The translations under genes were made by a program, and so were the position numbers. A stretch of 64,000 nt of DNA, from the NCBI RefSeq assembly GCF_005221325.1, contig NZ_CP039888.1, forward strand, positions 1 through 64,000. Reading direction: 5' to 3'. Source of the stretch: Agrobacterium tumefaciens. Its GTDB lineage: Bacteria; Pseudomonadota; Alphaproteobacteria; Rhizobiales; Rhizobiaceae. Shown here piece by piece: positions 30,660 to 40,208 of this stretch; position 1 is the first letter of the stretch; the number at the start of each line of letters is the position of its first letter. The notes below the pieces were generated by a model. It was given only the letters and a program-made list of their open reading frames with translations, was not told where the DNA came from and searched no databases.

Positions 30660-30728
30660 TTCCCTGCGACAGGCATTTTTTCGGCGGACGCCGCAAAATC
30701 AACCGGAATACTCAAAAGGCCAGAAGAC

Positions 30729-31157
30729 GTGATAGACCTTTCGAAAACGCTGGAGGAGCTTTGTGCCGAACGCGGCATGCGGATGACGGACCAGCGCCGT
30801 GTCATCGCCCGCGTCCTTCAGGAATCAGCCGATCATCCCGATGTCGAGGAACTCTATCGTCGCTCCTCCGCCGTGGATCCGCGCATCTCGATTTCCACCG
30901 TCTACAGAACGGTGAAGCTGTTCGAGGATGCCGGCATCATCGAGCGGCACGATTTTCGCGATGGCCGCTCGCGGTATGAAACCGTGCCCGAGGAACACCA
31001 TGATCACCTGATCGATTTGAAGAACGGCGTGGTTATCGAATTCCATTCGGCCGAGATCGAGGCGCTTCAGGAAAAGATCGCCCGCGAGCACGGCTTCAAG
31101 CTCGTGGACCATCGACTGGAACTTTATGGCGTGCCGTTGAAACCCGACGAGCGCTGA
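30729..31157 (+). CDS. fur: Fur-family metalloregulator (Mur/Fur type)
   Basis: The 142-residue protein has the winged helix (about 10-85, recognition block ISISTVYRTVKLFEDAGI) and the dimerisation domain with metal ligands in EEHHDHLIDL and EFHSAEIEALQEKIAREHG, ending near HRLELYG. It lacks the C-terminal CxxC structural zinc cysteines. In rhizobia and Agrobacterium such proteins act as manganese-responsive Mur or as Fur on manganese and iron transport genes; I recall the Agrobacterium gene atu0354 described this way. It lies just upstream of olsA, and the two may be cotranscribed. Confidence 0.9.
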   Translation: MIDLSKTLEELCAERGMRMTDQRRVIARVLQESADHPDVEELYRRSSAVDPRISISTVYRTVKLFEDAGIIERHDFRDGRSRYETVPEEHHDHLIDLKNGVVIEFHSAEIEALQEKIAREHGFKLVDHRLELYGVPLKPDER

Positions 31158-31187
31158 GACGCTGGTGAACAAGCGGGCGTTCCCCTC

Positions 31188-31982
31188 ATGATGTGGCTCC
31201 GGACAGCCTATATCGCGATCGTTCTTCTGATCGTGACGCTCATATTGCTGCCGCTGCAACTTTTGGGTCTCGCCTTCGACTGGCGGCTGCGCCGACGAAT
31301 TCCTCGCATCTGGCATCGCATTGCCTGCCACGTTCTCGGCATCCGCGTGCATGTGCACGGAGATGTGGAGCAGGCAAAACCGCTGATGCTGGCGGTCAAC
31401 CACGCCTCATGGAAGGATATCCTCGTTCTCGGCAGCATTGCCGACGTGGTGTTCATCGCCAAGACCGAGGTGCGTGACTGGCCGGTCTTCGGCTGGCTCG
31501 CCCGCCTGCAGAAAAGCATCTTCGTCCAGCGGGAGCAGAAGCGCAGCACGGGCCAGCAGGTGGGTGAGATCGCCAGCCGCATGGCCGACGGCGAGATCGT
31601 CGTGCTGTTTCCCGAAGGCACCACCTCGGACGGCAACCGCATGCTGGCCGTCAAATCCTCTCTGTTCGGTGCCGCCTCCACGGCCGCCGAGCAGGTTCCG
31701 GGTAAGCTGGTCTACGTGCAGCCGGTGGCTATCGCCTATACACGGGTGCAGGGCATGGCCATGGGCCGTTATCACCGGATCATTGCTGCCTGGCCGGGCA
31801 GCATCACGCTCGTGCCACATCTGCTCGGCGTCATCAAAGCCGGCGCCATCGATGTGGACGTCACGTTTGGCGAAAGCGTTCCGTTTCACAGCGCTGACAA
31901 CCGCAAACGTCTTGCGACCGATATCGCCGCTGCCATCCGCTCGATGCTGGCCTTCAGTCTCCGTGGAGGCTGGCGGAAATAG
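31188..31982 (+). CDS. olsA: Lyso-ornithine lipid O-acyltransferase OlsA (PlsC family)
   Basis: OlsA adds the second acyl chain to lyso-ornithine lipid. The 264-residue protein starts with a membrane segment (about 5-25) and contains the PlsC motifs: the catalytic NHASWKDILVL (His-X4-Asp) near residue 66, a KTEVRDWPVFGWL block, and FPEGTTSDGNR for glycerol/substrate binding. A plain 1-acylglycerol-3-phosphate acyltransferase cannot be excluded from motifs alone; position after fur and the presence of olsB 12 kb upstream support OlsA (recalled as atu0355 in Agrobacterium). The start is ATG-ATG at 31188/31191. Confidence 0.85.
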   Translation: MMWLRTAYIAIVLLIVTLILLPLQLLGLAFDWRLRRRIPRIWHRIACHVLGIRVHVHGDVEQAKPLMLAVNHASWKDILVLGSIADVVFIAKTEVRDWPVFGWLARLQKSIFVQREQKRSTGQQVGEIASRMADGEIVVLFPEGTTSDGNRMLAVKSSLFGAASTAAEQVPGKLVYVQPVAIAYTRVQGMAMGRYHRIIAAWPGSITLVPHLLGVIKAGAIDVDVTFGESVPFHSADNRKRLATDIAAAIRSMLAFSLRGGWRK

Positions 31983-32068
31983 AGCATCGGTCCGAAAAGT
32001 GTGCGCGGTTTTCGGGAAATCCGATGCGTAAGCTAAAATCAAGAGCAACGGAATGACTCCGTTGCTCT
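31983..32068. repeat. Rhizobial intergenic palindromic repeat, copy 2
   Basis: The element begins on the olsA stop codon. It has outer arms GCATCGG (31984-31990)/CCGATGC (32021-32027) and inner arms CCGAAAA (31992-31998)/TTTTCGG (32009-32015). A second perfect 11-bp hairpin follows (AGAGCAACGGA at 32042-32052, TCCGTTGCTCT at 32058-32068). The design parallels copy 1 at 28625. The second hairpin could act as a terminator or mRNA end for olsA, though no long T-tract follows. Confidence 0.75.
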
Positions 32069-32131
32069 GACATCCTCGCTTTTCCGGCATTTTTCTGTTT
32101 AATCTGACGGTGAAAAACACTAGATAGCCGC

Positions 32132-33535
32132 ATGACCCAGGAAACACTTGGCCTCGAAGCCCTACCCATGAACGCCCGCGAGGGCGCAAACAGCCGCAAG
32201 GTTTTTATCAAGACCTATGGCTGTCAGATGAACGTTTATGATTCCGTCCGCATGAGCGATGCGCTGGCGAAGGATGGTTACGTTCAGACGGAGGATATGG
32301 GCGAAGCGGATCTGGTTCTCCTGAACACCTGTCACATCCGCGAAAAGGCGGCGGAAAAGGTTTATTCCGCGCTTGGCCGCCTGCGTGACATGAAAAAGTC
32401 GCGCGAAGAGCAGGGCCGTGAATTCATGATCGGCGTTGCCGGTTGTGTGGCGCAGGCGGAAGGCGAGGAAATCCTGCGCCGTGCGCCCGCCGTCGATGTC
32501 GTCATCGGCCCGCAGACCTATCATCGCCTGCCTGATGCCCTGAAGCGGGTGCGCGGCGGTGAGCGCGTCATCGAGACCGAATATGCGGTCGAGGACAAGT
32601 TCGAGCACCTGCCGGTCGCGGAGAAAGCGACGCTGCGGACACGCGGTGTCACGGCGTTTTTGACGGTGCAGGAAGGCTGCGACAAGTTCTGCACCTTCTG
32701 TGTCGTACCCTATACACGCGGTTCTGAAGTGTCGCGTCCAGTTCGCCAGATCGTTGATGAAGCGATGAAACTGGTGGATGCCGGCGTGCGCGAAATCACG
32801 CTGCTTGGCCAGAACGTCAATGCCTGGCAGGGCGAAGGACCGACGGGCGAAAAATGGGGTCTGGCCGAACTGCTCTACAGGCTGGCCGAAATTCCGGGCC
32901 TTGCACGGTTGCGCTACACCACCAGCCATCCGCGCGACATGGATGAGCGCCTGATCGGCGCGCATCGCGATCTGCGTATCCTCATGCCCTATCTGCACCT
33001 GCCGGTGCAGTCCGGTTCGGATCGCATTCTGAAAGCGATGAACCGCCGCCATACGGGCGAGGAGTATATCCAGCTCATTGAAAAAATCCGGAGCGCCCGC
33101 CCTGATATTGCCATGTCGGGGGACTTTATTGTCGGTTTCCCCGGTGAGACGGATCGCGATTTCGAAGATACGATGGCGATGGTCGAGACGGTGAAATACG
33201 CACAGGCCTTTTCGTTCAAATATTCCACCCGCCCCGGCACCCCGGGCGCCGACCTGACAGATCAGGTGGAGGAAGACGTGAAGGCCGAGCGGCTCGAGAG
33301 ATTGCAGGCCCTGTTGCTGCGGCAACAGAAGGAATTTGCGGAATCGCTGGTCGGAAAGACCATGGATGTGTTGCTGGAAAAGCCCGGCCGCATGCCTGAG
33401 CAGTTGATAGGTCGCTCTCCGTGGCTGCAATCCGTGAATCTTGATGCAAAGACGTTGAAAATCGGTGACATTGTTAATGTACGAATCACCGCAACGGGTC
33501 CAAACAGCTTGTTTGCCGAGGTGGCAGGGAGTTAG
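32132..33535 (+). CDS. miaB: tRNA-2-methylthio-N6-isopentenyladenosine synthase MiaB
   Basis: MiaB is a radical-SAM methylthiotransferase that modifies i6A37 in tRNA. The 467-residue protein has the UPF0004 domain with three cluster cysteines (in [18 protein letters not shown] and [10 protein letters not shown]), the radical-SAM motif [15 protein letters not shown] (CxxxCxxC) and a C-terminal TRAM domain. Ligands are all present. It starts the plus-strand run miaB-phoH-ybeY-corC-lnt and could need iron-sulfur supply from NfuA nearby. Confidence 0.97.
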   Translation: MTQETLGLEALPMNAREGANSRKVFIKTYGCQMNVYDSVRMSDALAKDGYVQTEDMGEADLVLLNTCHIREKAAEKVYSALGRLRDMKKSREEQGREFMIGVAGCVAQAEGEEILRRAPAVDVVIGPQTYHRLPDALKRVRGGERVIETEYAVEDKFEHLPVAEKATLRTRGVTAFLTVQEGCDKFCTFCVVPYTRGSEVSRPVRQIVDEAMKLVDAGVREITLLGQNVNAWQGEGPTGEKWGLAELLYRLAEIPGLARLRYTTSHPRDMDERLIGAHRDLRILMPYLHLPVQSGSDRILKAMNRRHTGEEYIQLIEKIRSARPDIAMSGDFIVGFPGETDRDFEDTMAMVETVKYAQAFSFKYSTRPGTPGADLTDQVEEDVKAERLERLQALLLRQQKEFAESLVGKTMDVLLEKPGRMPEQLIGRSPWLQSVNLDAKTLKIGDIVNVRITATGPNSLFAEVAGS

Positions 33536-33575
33536 AGTGGGGAGCCGACACTGATTGGGACAGGAGCCTGACCGC

Positions 33576-34631
33576 TTGAACGCACACGAATTGGTATCAA
33601 ATTCATCGCGCCAGCCACGCCAAGCCGCGACCGACGCCAATCACTTCGTCCTCACGTTCGAGAATAACAGGATAGCGGGAGAGCTATTCGGTCAGTTCGA
33701 TCAGAACCTGAAGCTTTTGGAGCAGCGCCTCAATATCGACGCCCGCCCCCGCGGCAACTCCGTCGCCATTACCGGCGATGTGGTTTCCACCAACCAGGCC
33801 CGCCGTGCGCTGGATTTCCTCTACGAGCGTCTGCTCAAGGGCGGAACTGCCGAGGTCTCCGACGTGGAAGGCGCGATTCGAATGGCCATGGCCGCTGACG
33901 ACCAGCTCACCTTGCCGACGATGGAGCGCAAGGCGAAGATTTCCATGGCGCAGATTTCCACCCGCAAGAAGACCATCGCTGCCCGCACGCCGACGCAGGA
34001 TGTATACATGCGGGCGCTGGAGCAGTCCGAACTGGTTTTCGGCGTCGGCCCCGCCGGCACCGGCAAGACCTATCTGGCCGTTGCCCATGCCGCACAGCTT
34101 CTGGAGCGCGGCGCGGTTGACCGTATCATCCTCTCACGCCCCGCCGTTGAAGCGGGCGAGCGTCTGGGCTTCCTGCCCGGCGACATGAAGGAAAAGGTCG
34201 ATCCTTACCTCCGCCCGCTCTACGACGCGCTGTATGACATGATGCCGGGCGACAAGGTGGAGCGCGCGATTCAAGCGGGCGTCATCGAAATCGCGCCGCT
34301 TGCCTTCATGCGCGGCCGAACCCTTGCCAACGCCGCCGTCATTCTGGACGAAGCCCAGAACACCACGACCATGCAGATGAAAATGTTCCTCACCCGTCTT
34401 GGTGAGAACGGCCGCATGATCGTGACCGGTGACCCAAGCCAGGTGGATTTGCCGCGTGGCGTGAAATCCGGCCTTGTCGAAGCCCTGCAAATCCTCGGAG
34501 ATGTCGAAGGCGTATCCGTCGTGCGCTTCAAGGATGTCGATGTCGTCCGCCATCCGATGGTGGCGCGCATCGTCCGGGCTTACGAATCCCACACGGCCGT
34601 GCCGGATGAAAGCCTCGTGAAGGGCAACTGA
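33576..34631 (+). CDS. phoH: PhoH-like ATPase
   Basis: The 351-residue protein (PhoL/YbeZ type) has an N-terminal KH-like region (about 20-90) and a superfamily-1-like ATPase domain with Walker A GVGPAGTGKTYLAVAHA (about 156-172), Walker B VILDEAQNTT and the GDPSQVDLPRG motif. In bacteria this ATPase is encoded beside and works with YbeY in rRNA maturation. A TTG at 33576, 9 bp after AGGAG, is the best start (M-NAHELVS); the upstream TTG at 33555 lacks a site. It lies 41 bp after miaB and 10 bp before ybeY. Confidence 0.93.
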   Translation: MNAHELVSNSSRQPRQAATDANHFVLTFENNRIAGELFGQFDQNLKLLEQRLNIDARPRGNSVAITGDVVSTNQARRALDFLYERLLKGGTAEVSDVEGAIRMAMAADDQLTLPTMERKAKISMAQISTRKKTIAARTPTQDVYMRALEQSELVFGVGPAGTGKTYLAVAHAAQLLERGAVDRIILSRPAVEAGERLGFLPGDMKEKVDPYLRPLYDALYDMMPGDKVERAIQAGVIEIAPLAFMRGRTLANAAVILDEAQNTTTMQMKMFLTRLGENGRMIVTGDPSQVDLPRGVKSGLVEALQILGDVEGVSVVRFKDVDVVRHPMVARIVRAYESHTAVPDESLVKGN

Positions 34632-34641
34632 CGTAAAGACA

Positions 34642-35148
34642 ATGACAACTCTGGATATTCAAATCAGCGTCGAGGCCGAAGGCTGGTCCTCGGAAGAGGA
34701 CTTGGCTGTCTTTGCCACCAAGGTGCTGAATGCGGCGGTCGATTTTCTGAAGCGGGAAGAGGAACAACCCTTTCCGAAAATGCCGGTGGAGCTGTCGCTG
34801 GTCTTCACTGATGACGAAAATATCCGGGAAATCAATGCCGAATGGCGCGACAAGGACAAGGCGACCAATGTCTTGTCTTTCCCCGCTTTTCCGCTGGAAC
34901 CGGGCGGAATGCCCGGCCCGATGCTGGGCGATATCGTCATTGCCCGCGAGACGGTTGAACGCGAGGCCCTTGAACTTGAGAAGAGTTTCGAGGATCATCT
35001 GACCCATCTTCTCGTTCATGGGTTCCTGCATTTGTTTGGTTATGACCACATGAACGAGGAAGAAGCGGAAGAAATGGAGTCGCTTGAGACTCGCATTTTG
35101 GCGGTGCTTGGCCTATCTGATCCTTACGCGGGTCAGGAACCGCTTTAA
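34642..35148 (+). CDS. ybeY: Endoribonuclease YbeY (rRNA maturation factor)
   Basis: YbeY is a zinc-dependent RNase needed for 16S rRNA 3' maturation and ribosome quality control; in Sinorhizobium it also affects small-RNA regulation. The 168-residue product has the metal motif HLLVHGFLHLFGYDH (HxxxHxxxxxH), preceded by the DKATNVLSFP block. It sits between phoH and the CBS/CorC gene, the highly conserved phoH-ybeY-corC-lnt order. Confidence 0.97.
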   Translation: MTTLDIQISVEAEGWSSEEDLAVFATKVLNAAVDFLKREEEQPFPKMPVELSLVFTDDENIREINAEWRDKDKATNVLSFPAFPLEPGGMPGPMLGDIVIARETVEREALELEKSFEDHLTHLLVHGFLHLFGYDHMNEEEAEEMESLETRILAVLGLSDPYAGQEPL

Positions 35149-35163
35149 ATATTGTCTGGAACC

Positions 35164-36303
35164 ATGAACGAACATTCTGCACGACCTGCCAATGAGGGCA
35201 GAGAAAACGGCGAGCAGTCCTCTTCGGAGGAGGGCAGTAGTCACTTACGGAACGACACCAATGCAAAGCCGAGATCGACGATCTGGTCGCGCATAGGGCG
35301 GTTGCTGAAACCGTCACAGGGCGAGCGTCTTCGTGAGGATCTGACCGACGCGCTGATGGCCGACACCGAAATCGGTGCCGCCTTTTCGCCTGAAGAACGG
35401 GCGATGCTGAACAATATCCTCCGTTTCCGCGAGATCAGGGTCGAAGATATCATGATCCCGCGGGTCGATATCGATGGTCTCGATGAGAACATGACGATTG
35501 GCGACGCGCTGATCCTCTTCGAGGAGACCGGACGCTCCCGCATGCCGGTTTATGACGAGACGCTGGATAATCCGAAGGGCATGATCCACATCCGCGATCT
35601 GCTGGCCTATGTCGCCAAGCAGGCCCGTAACAAACGCCGGGCGGGATCGCGCAGCGTCGCATATGGCGAGGCGAAGCAGCCGCGTTCACCACGTCCGAAT
35701 TTCGATCTGGCGCGGGTCGATCTCGAGCAGACGGTCGCCGATGCCGGTCTCGTACGCAAAATTCTTTTCGCACCACCCTCGATGCTTGCCTCCGATCTCT
35801 TGAAGACCATGCAGGCGCAGAGAACTCAGCTGGCCCTCGTGATCGACGAATATGGCGGCACGGACGGTCTCGTCAGCCACGAGGATATCGTCGAGATGGT
35901 CGTGGGCGATATCGATGACGAGCACGACAAGGACGAGGCGATGTTTTCGCGTCTCTCCGCCGATGTGCTTGTTGCGGACGCCCGTGCAGAGCTTACCGAA
36001 CTTGCCGAGGTGATCGGGCCGGAATTCGACGTGCGCGAACATCTGGAAGAAATCGATACGCTCGGCGGCCTCATCTTTTTCGCGCTCGGCCGCATTCCGG
36101 CCAAGGGCGAGGTGGTTCGCGCCGTACCCGGTTTCGAGTTCCAGATTCTCGATGCGGACAGCCGGCGCATCAAGGGCGTCCGTATCGTCCGTGATCATGG
36201 CTCGGAAGGACAGGATGACCGGGCTCCGGATGAAGCCAACGGGGTTATCGCGCTACCCGCGCCGGACGTTCGCTTGATCACGCACCAGCACAACGCCGAC
36301 TAG
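35164..36303 (+). CDS. CBS-domain CorC/HlyC-family protein
   Basis: The 379-residue protein has a polar disordered N-terminus (about 1-38), a CBS pair (about 88-250) interrupted by a basic insert (about 155-185, KQARNKRRAGSRS), and the CorC_HlyC transporter-associated domain (about 265-345). It lacks the DUF21 membrane domain, so it is the soluble CorC (YbeX) type, genetically linked to magnesium/cobalt efflux and ribosome metabolism in E. coli. The ATG at 35164 is used; a TTG at 35152 is less likely. Older annotations call such proteins hemolysins without support. Confidence 0.88.
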   Translation: MNEHSARPANEGRENGEQSSSEEGSSHLRNDTNAKPRSTIWSRIGRLLKPSQGERLREDLTDALMADTEIGAAFSPEERAMLNNILRFREIRVEDIMIPRVDIDGLDENMTIGDALILFEETGRSRMPVYDETLDNPKGMIHIRDLLAYVAKQARNKRRAGSRSVAYGEAKQPRSPRPNFDLARVDLEQTVADAGLVRKILFAPPSMLASDLLKTMQAQRTQLALVIDEYGGTDGLVSHEDIVEMVVGDIDDEHDKDEAMFSRLSADVLVADARAELTELAEVIGPEFDVREHLEEIDTLGGLIFFALGRIPAKGEVVRAVPGFEFQILDADSRRIKGVRIVRDHGSEGQDDRAPDEANGVIALPAPDVRLITHQHNAD

Positions 36304-36309
36304 AGAAGG

Positions 36310-36392
36310 TGACGGGAGCCCCGTCATCTTTATCTCTCAAGACAGAGATTCCGCAGGTTGAAGCAACCAAAAGGCCGCAGAAGGCTGCGGCC
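36310..36392. other. Two hairpins between the CorC-like gene and lnt
   Basis: The first hairpin, TGACGGG (36310-36316) and CCCGTCA (36320-36326), is followed by TCTTTATC and could weakly terminate the plus strand. The second, GGCCGCAG (36373-36380) and CTGCGGCC (36385-36392), is preceded by AAAA, so its U-tract would be on the minus-strand transcript. The lnt leader follows from 36393 with nothing else seen. Confidence 0.5.
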
Positions 36393-36506
36393 GCTATCCC
36401 CCTGTGGACTGCGAATCTTTTTTCCTTTACGTCGGTCTGAGGGGAAATTCCGTGGCGCGGCCTTGCCGGGAGCGAGCTTTTCCAGACGCGCATAAACGGA
36501 GATCGC

Positions 36507-38096
36507 ATGGAGCGTCTTGCAGGCAGGGTAATGCTGGCCGGCGGCATGAGCCGAGCAGCGATGGCGATTGCTGCGGGCGCGGTCGGGGCGCTCGCTTTGC
36601 CTCCATTCGGCTTTTTCGCAGCGCTTTTTTTCTCTTTCACCCTGCTTGTCTGGCTCGTGGATGGCTGCACCGGCAAGCCGGGCGGCGGTCTCTTCAGCCG
36701 CATCCTGCCGGCTTTCGGCATCGGCTGGTGTTTCGGGCTTGGTTATTTCGTGGCCGGCCTGTGGTGGCTGGGCAATGCTCTCCTGCTGGAAGCCGATGAA
36801 TTCGCTTGGGCGCTGCCGCTCGCCATCCTCGGTCTGCCGGCATTGCTGGCGCTGTTTTATGGTTTTGCCGTCGCCGCCGCCAATCTCCTTTGGTCGGATG
36901 GCCTTGGCCGTATTGCGGCGCTTGCCGCGGCCTTCGGCTTTTCGGAATGGCTGCGCAGTTTCCTTGCAACCGGCTTTCCCTGGAACGCCATCGGCTACGG
37001 CATCATGCCCATCCCGGTCATGATGCAGTCTGCGCACCTGCTCGGTCTTTTCAGCATCACGGCGCTGGCGGTTTTCATTTTCGCTTCACCGGCGTTGATC
37101 GGTACGAAAAAAGGCGTGGGACCGGGACTGGCGCTGGCTGGCCTGCTGCTGGCCGCTCACTTCGGTTATGGCTTTTACCGCCTGCAGACACCGGCAGAAA
37201 CGCCGGCGGACGCCCTGACTGTCCGCATCGTGCAGCCGTCCATCGATCAATCCCGCAAGATGCTGAATGCCGATCGGGCGGAGATTTTCGCAGAGCATCT
37301 GCGTTTGTCGGCCCTGCCGCCGGGCGAAGGGAAAAAACGCCCCGACATCATTGTCTGGCCGGAAACCTCCGTGCCGTTCATCCTGACGCAAAACCCGGAT
37401 GCGCTCGCGGAAATCGCCAGAACGCTCGAGGATGGCCAGGTGCTGTTCACCGGCGCCGTCAGGATGGAAGATCAGGGAGCCGGCCGACCGCCGCGTTATT
37501 ACAATTCGGTCTATGCGATCGACAGCCAGGGCGAGATCATCGGTGCGACCGACAAGGTGCACCTGACGCCCTTTGGCGAATATGTTCCCTTTGAAGGCAT
37601 CCTGCGGGAATTCGGCATCGACAATGTCATCGCCTTGCCGGGCGGCTTTTCCGCCGCCTCGTCGCGCACGCCGCTCACGCTTCCTTCGGGCAAGACCCTC
37701 TATCCGCTGATCTGTTACGAGATCATTTTCCCGGGTGAGATGACGCCGGGCCTTCAGGGGTCGGCGGCGATCCTGAATGTGACGAATGACGGCTGGTTTG
37801 GTGACACGCCCGGTCCCTACCAGCATTTTCTGCAGGCAAGGGTGCGCGCCGTCGAGACGGGCGTGCCGGTGATTCGCGGCGCCAATACCGGAATTTCCGC
37901 CGTCATAGACCCCTATGGCCGCATTATTGCCGGGCTGGACTATGGTCGGGTGGGAATTGTTGACGCCACTTTGAGTGGTGGGTCTAATGACGCATTTACT
38001 TACGACATACATCGGACGTATTTCTGGTTGATTTTTTCAATCTTGATGATCGTTGCGGTATTTTCCGCCTTGAGTTTCGCTCGGCGCCAGAATTGA
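36507..38096 (+). CDS. lnt: Apolipoprotein N-acyltransferase Lnt (ActA/CutE)
   Basis: Lnt adds the third acyl chain to lipoproteins in the inner membrane. The 529-residue protein has about six N-terminal membrane helices, a periplasmic nitrilase-like domain (about 230-490) and a closing helix (about 505-525). The catalytic triad is visible: Glu286 in WPETSVPF, Lys350 in TDKVHLTPFGEYVPFEG and Cys403 in LICYEIIF. In Sinorhizobium the ortholog ActA is needed for acid tolerance and is followed by phrR, exactly as here with the XRE regulator 130 bp downstream. Confidence 0.96.
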   Translation: MERLAGRVMLAGGMSRAAMAIAAGAVGALALPPFGFFAALFFSFTLLVWLVDGCTGKPGGGLFSRILPAFGIGWCFGLGYFVAGLWWLGNALLLEADEFAWALPLAILGLPALLALFYGFAVAAANLLWSDGLGRIAALAAAFGFSEWLRSFLATGFPWNAIGYGIMPIPVMMQSAHLLGLFSITALAVFIFASPALIGTKKGVGPGLALAGLLLAAHFGYGFYRLQTPAETPADALTVRIVQPSIDQSRKMLNADRAEIFAEHLRLSALPPGEGKKRPDIIVWPETSVPFILTQNPDALAEIARTLEDGQVLFTGAVRMEDQGAGRPPRYYNSVYAIDSQGEIIGATDKVHLTPFGEYVPFEGILREFGIDNVIALPGGFSAASSRTPLTLPSGKTLYPLICYEIIFPGEMTPGLQGSAAILNVTNDGWFGDTPGPYQHFLQARVRAVETGVPVIRGANTGISAVIDPYGRIIAGLDYGRVGIVDATLSGGSNDAFTYDIHRTYFWLIFSILMIVAVFSALSFARRQN

Positions 38097-38226
38097 CCGG
38101 GAACCCCTGTAATTGCATAGTGAATACGTCAGTCGTAAAACAAGTTTAGACGCTGTCGAATTGCCGACTCATTTCTTCGAATAGTAGCGAAGCGAGATAT
38201 CAACCCTTTCCGAGTGTCAGGACCGC

Positions 38227-38649
38227 ATGATGACCGAGAATAAGAAAAAGCCTAACCCCATCGACATTCATGTCGGAAGCCGAATTCGCCTTCGTAGAAC
38301 CATGCTCGGAATGAGCCAGGAGAAGCTGGGGGAAAGTCTCGGAATTACCTTTCAGCAAATCCAGAAATATGAAAAAGGCACGAACCGCGTTGGCGCCAGC
38401 CGCCTCCAGAATATTTCCGGGATCCTCAATGTGCCCGTTTCCTTTTTCTTCGAGGATGCGCCTGGTGATCAGGTCGGCGGTACGACCGGCATGGCTGAAG
38501 CCTCGAGCTCCAATTATGTGGTCGATTTTCTGTCCTCGGCTGAAGGTTTGCAGCTGAACCGGGCTTTCGTGAAGATCGCCGACCCGAAGGTTCGCCGTCG
38601 TCTGGTCGATCTCGTCAAGGCGCTCGCCGCCGAAGGCGACGCCGAGTAA
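38227..38649 (+). CDS. praR: XRE-family regulator PraR/PhrR
   Basis: The 140-residue protein has an N-terminal Cro/CI helix-turn-helix (about 14-72, RIRLRRTMLGMSQEKLGESL and ITFQQIQKYEKGTNRVGAS) and a short C-terminal segment ending in a Leu/Val/Lys helix. In Sinorhizobium the pH-induced phrR lies downstream of actA (lnt), and in Rhizobium leguminosarum PraR represses quorum-sensing and biofilm genes. The sequence and the lnt-praR-metK context support the same role, which is inference. The leader (38097-38226) shows no convincing operator. A strong terminator follows. Confidence 0.87.
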   Translation: MMTENKKKPNPIDIHVGSRIRLRRTMLGMSQEKLGESLGITFQQIQKYEKGTNRVGASRLQNISGILNVPVSFFFEDAPGDQVGGTTGMAEASSSNYVVDFLSSAEGLQLNRAFVKIADPKVRRRLVDLVKALAAEGDAE

Positions 38650-38696
38650 GCGGCCTGCGCAGCACAAAATTTCCGGCACGGGATGCCGGGCACTCA

Positions 38697-38720
38697 ACGG
38701 TCCGCAAGGACCGTTTTTTT
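38697..38720 (+). terminator. Rho-independent terminator after praR
   Basis: ACGGTCC (38697-38703) pairs with GGACCGT (38708-38714) around a GCAA tetraloop, followed by a seven-T run. It separates praR from metK. Confidence 0.93.
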
Positions 38721-38743
38721 GTGTCCGATTAGAAAGGAATTCT

Positions 38744-38765
38744 CACATAAAGATATATTTATGTG
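38744..38765. promoter_or_regulatory. Perfect inverted repeat in the metK leader region
   Basis: CACATAAA (38744-38751) and TTTATGTG (38758-38765) flank the A/T spacer GATATA, 70 bp before the metK ATG. It overlaps a -10-like TATATT sequence, so it may be an operator at the metK promoter or, if transcribed, a hairpin. No known SAM riboswitch consensus was recognised. Confidence 0.5.
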
Positions 38766-38835
38766 GTTGTGTCCTTGTTTTTCGCGGCCGAAATGACTAA
38801 CAAACTCCAAGACCATTCTTTGAGGGGAATCCCGC

Positions 38836-40098
<1,263 letters not shown>

Positions 40099-40144
40099 CA
40101 CTTGTTATTTGGCGGCGATTGAGAGATACCGTCACCAAGTTTTG

Positions 40145-40182
40145 TAACCCGCACAGTGCCTCACGGGATGCTGTGCGGGTTA
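40145..40182. other. Long hairpin between metK and trmB
   Basis: A perfect 12-bp inverted repeat (TAACCCGCACAG at 40145-40156, CTGTGCGGGTTA at 40171-40182) encloses a 14-base loop, 26 bp before the trmB ATG. Only a broken T-rich stretch follows. It may attenuate or process the metK transcript. Confidence 0.6.
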
Positions 40183-40208
40183 AGTCTATTTGGTCTTGAG
40201 AGTATGAG

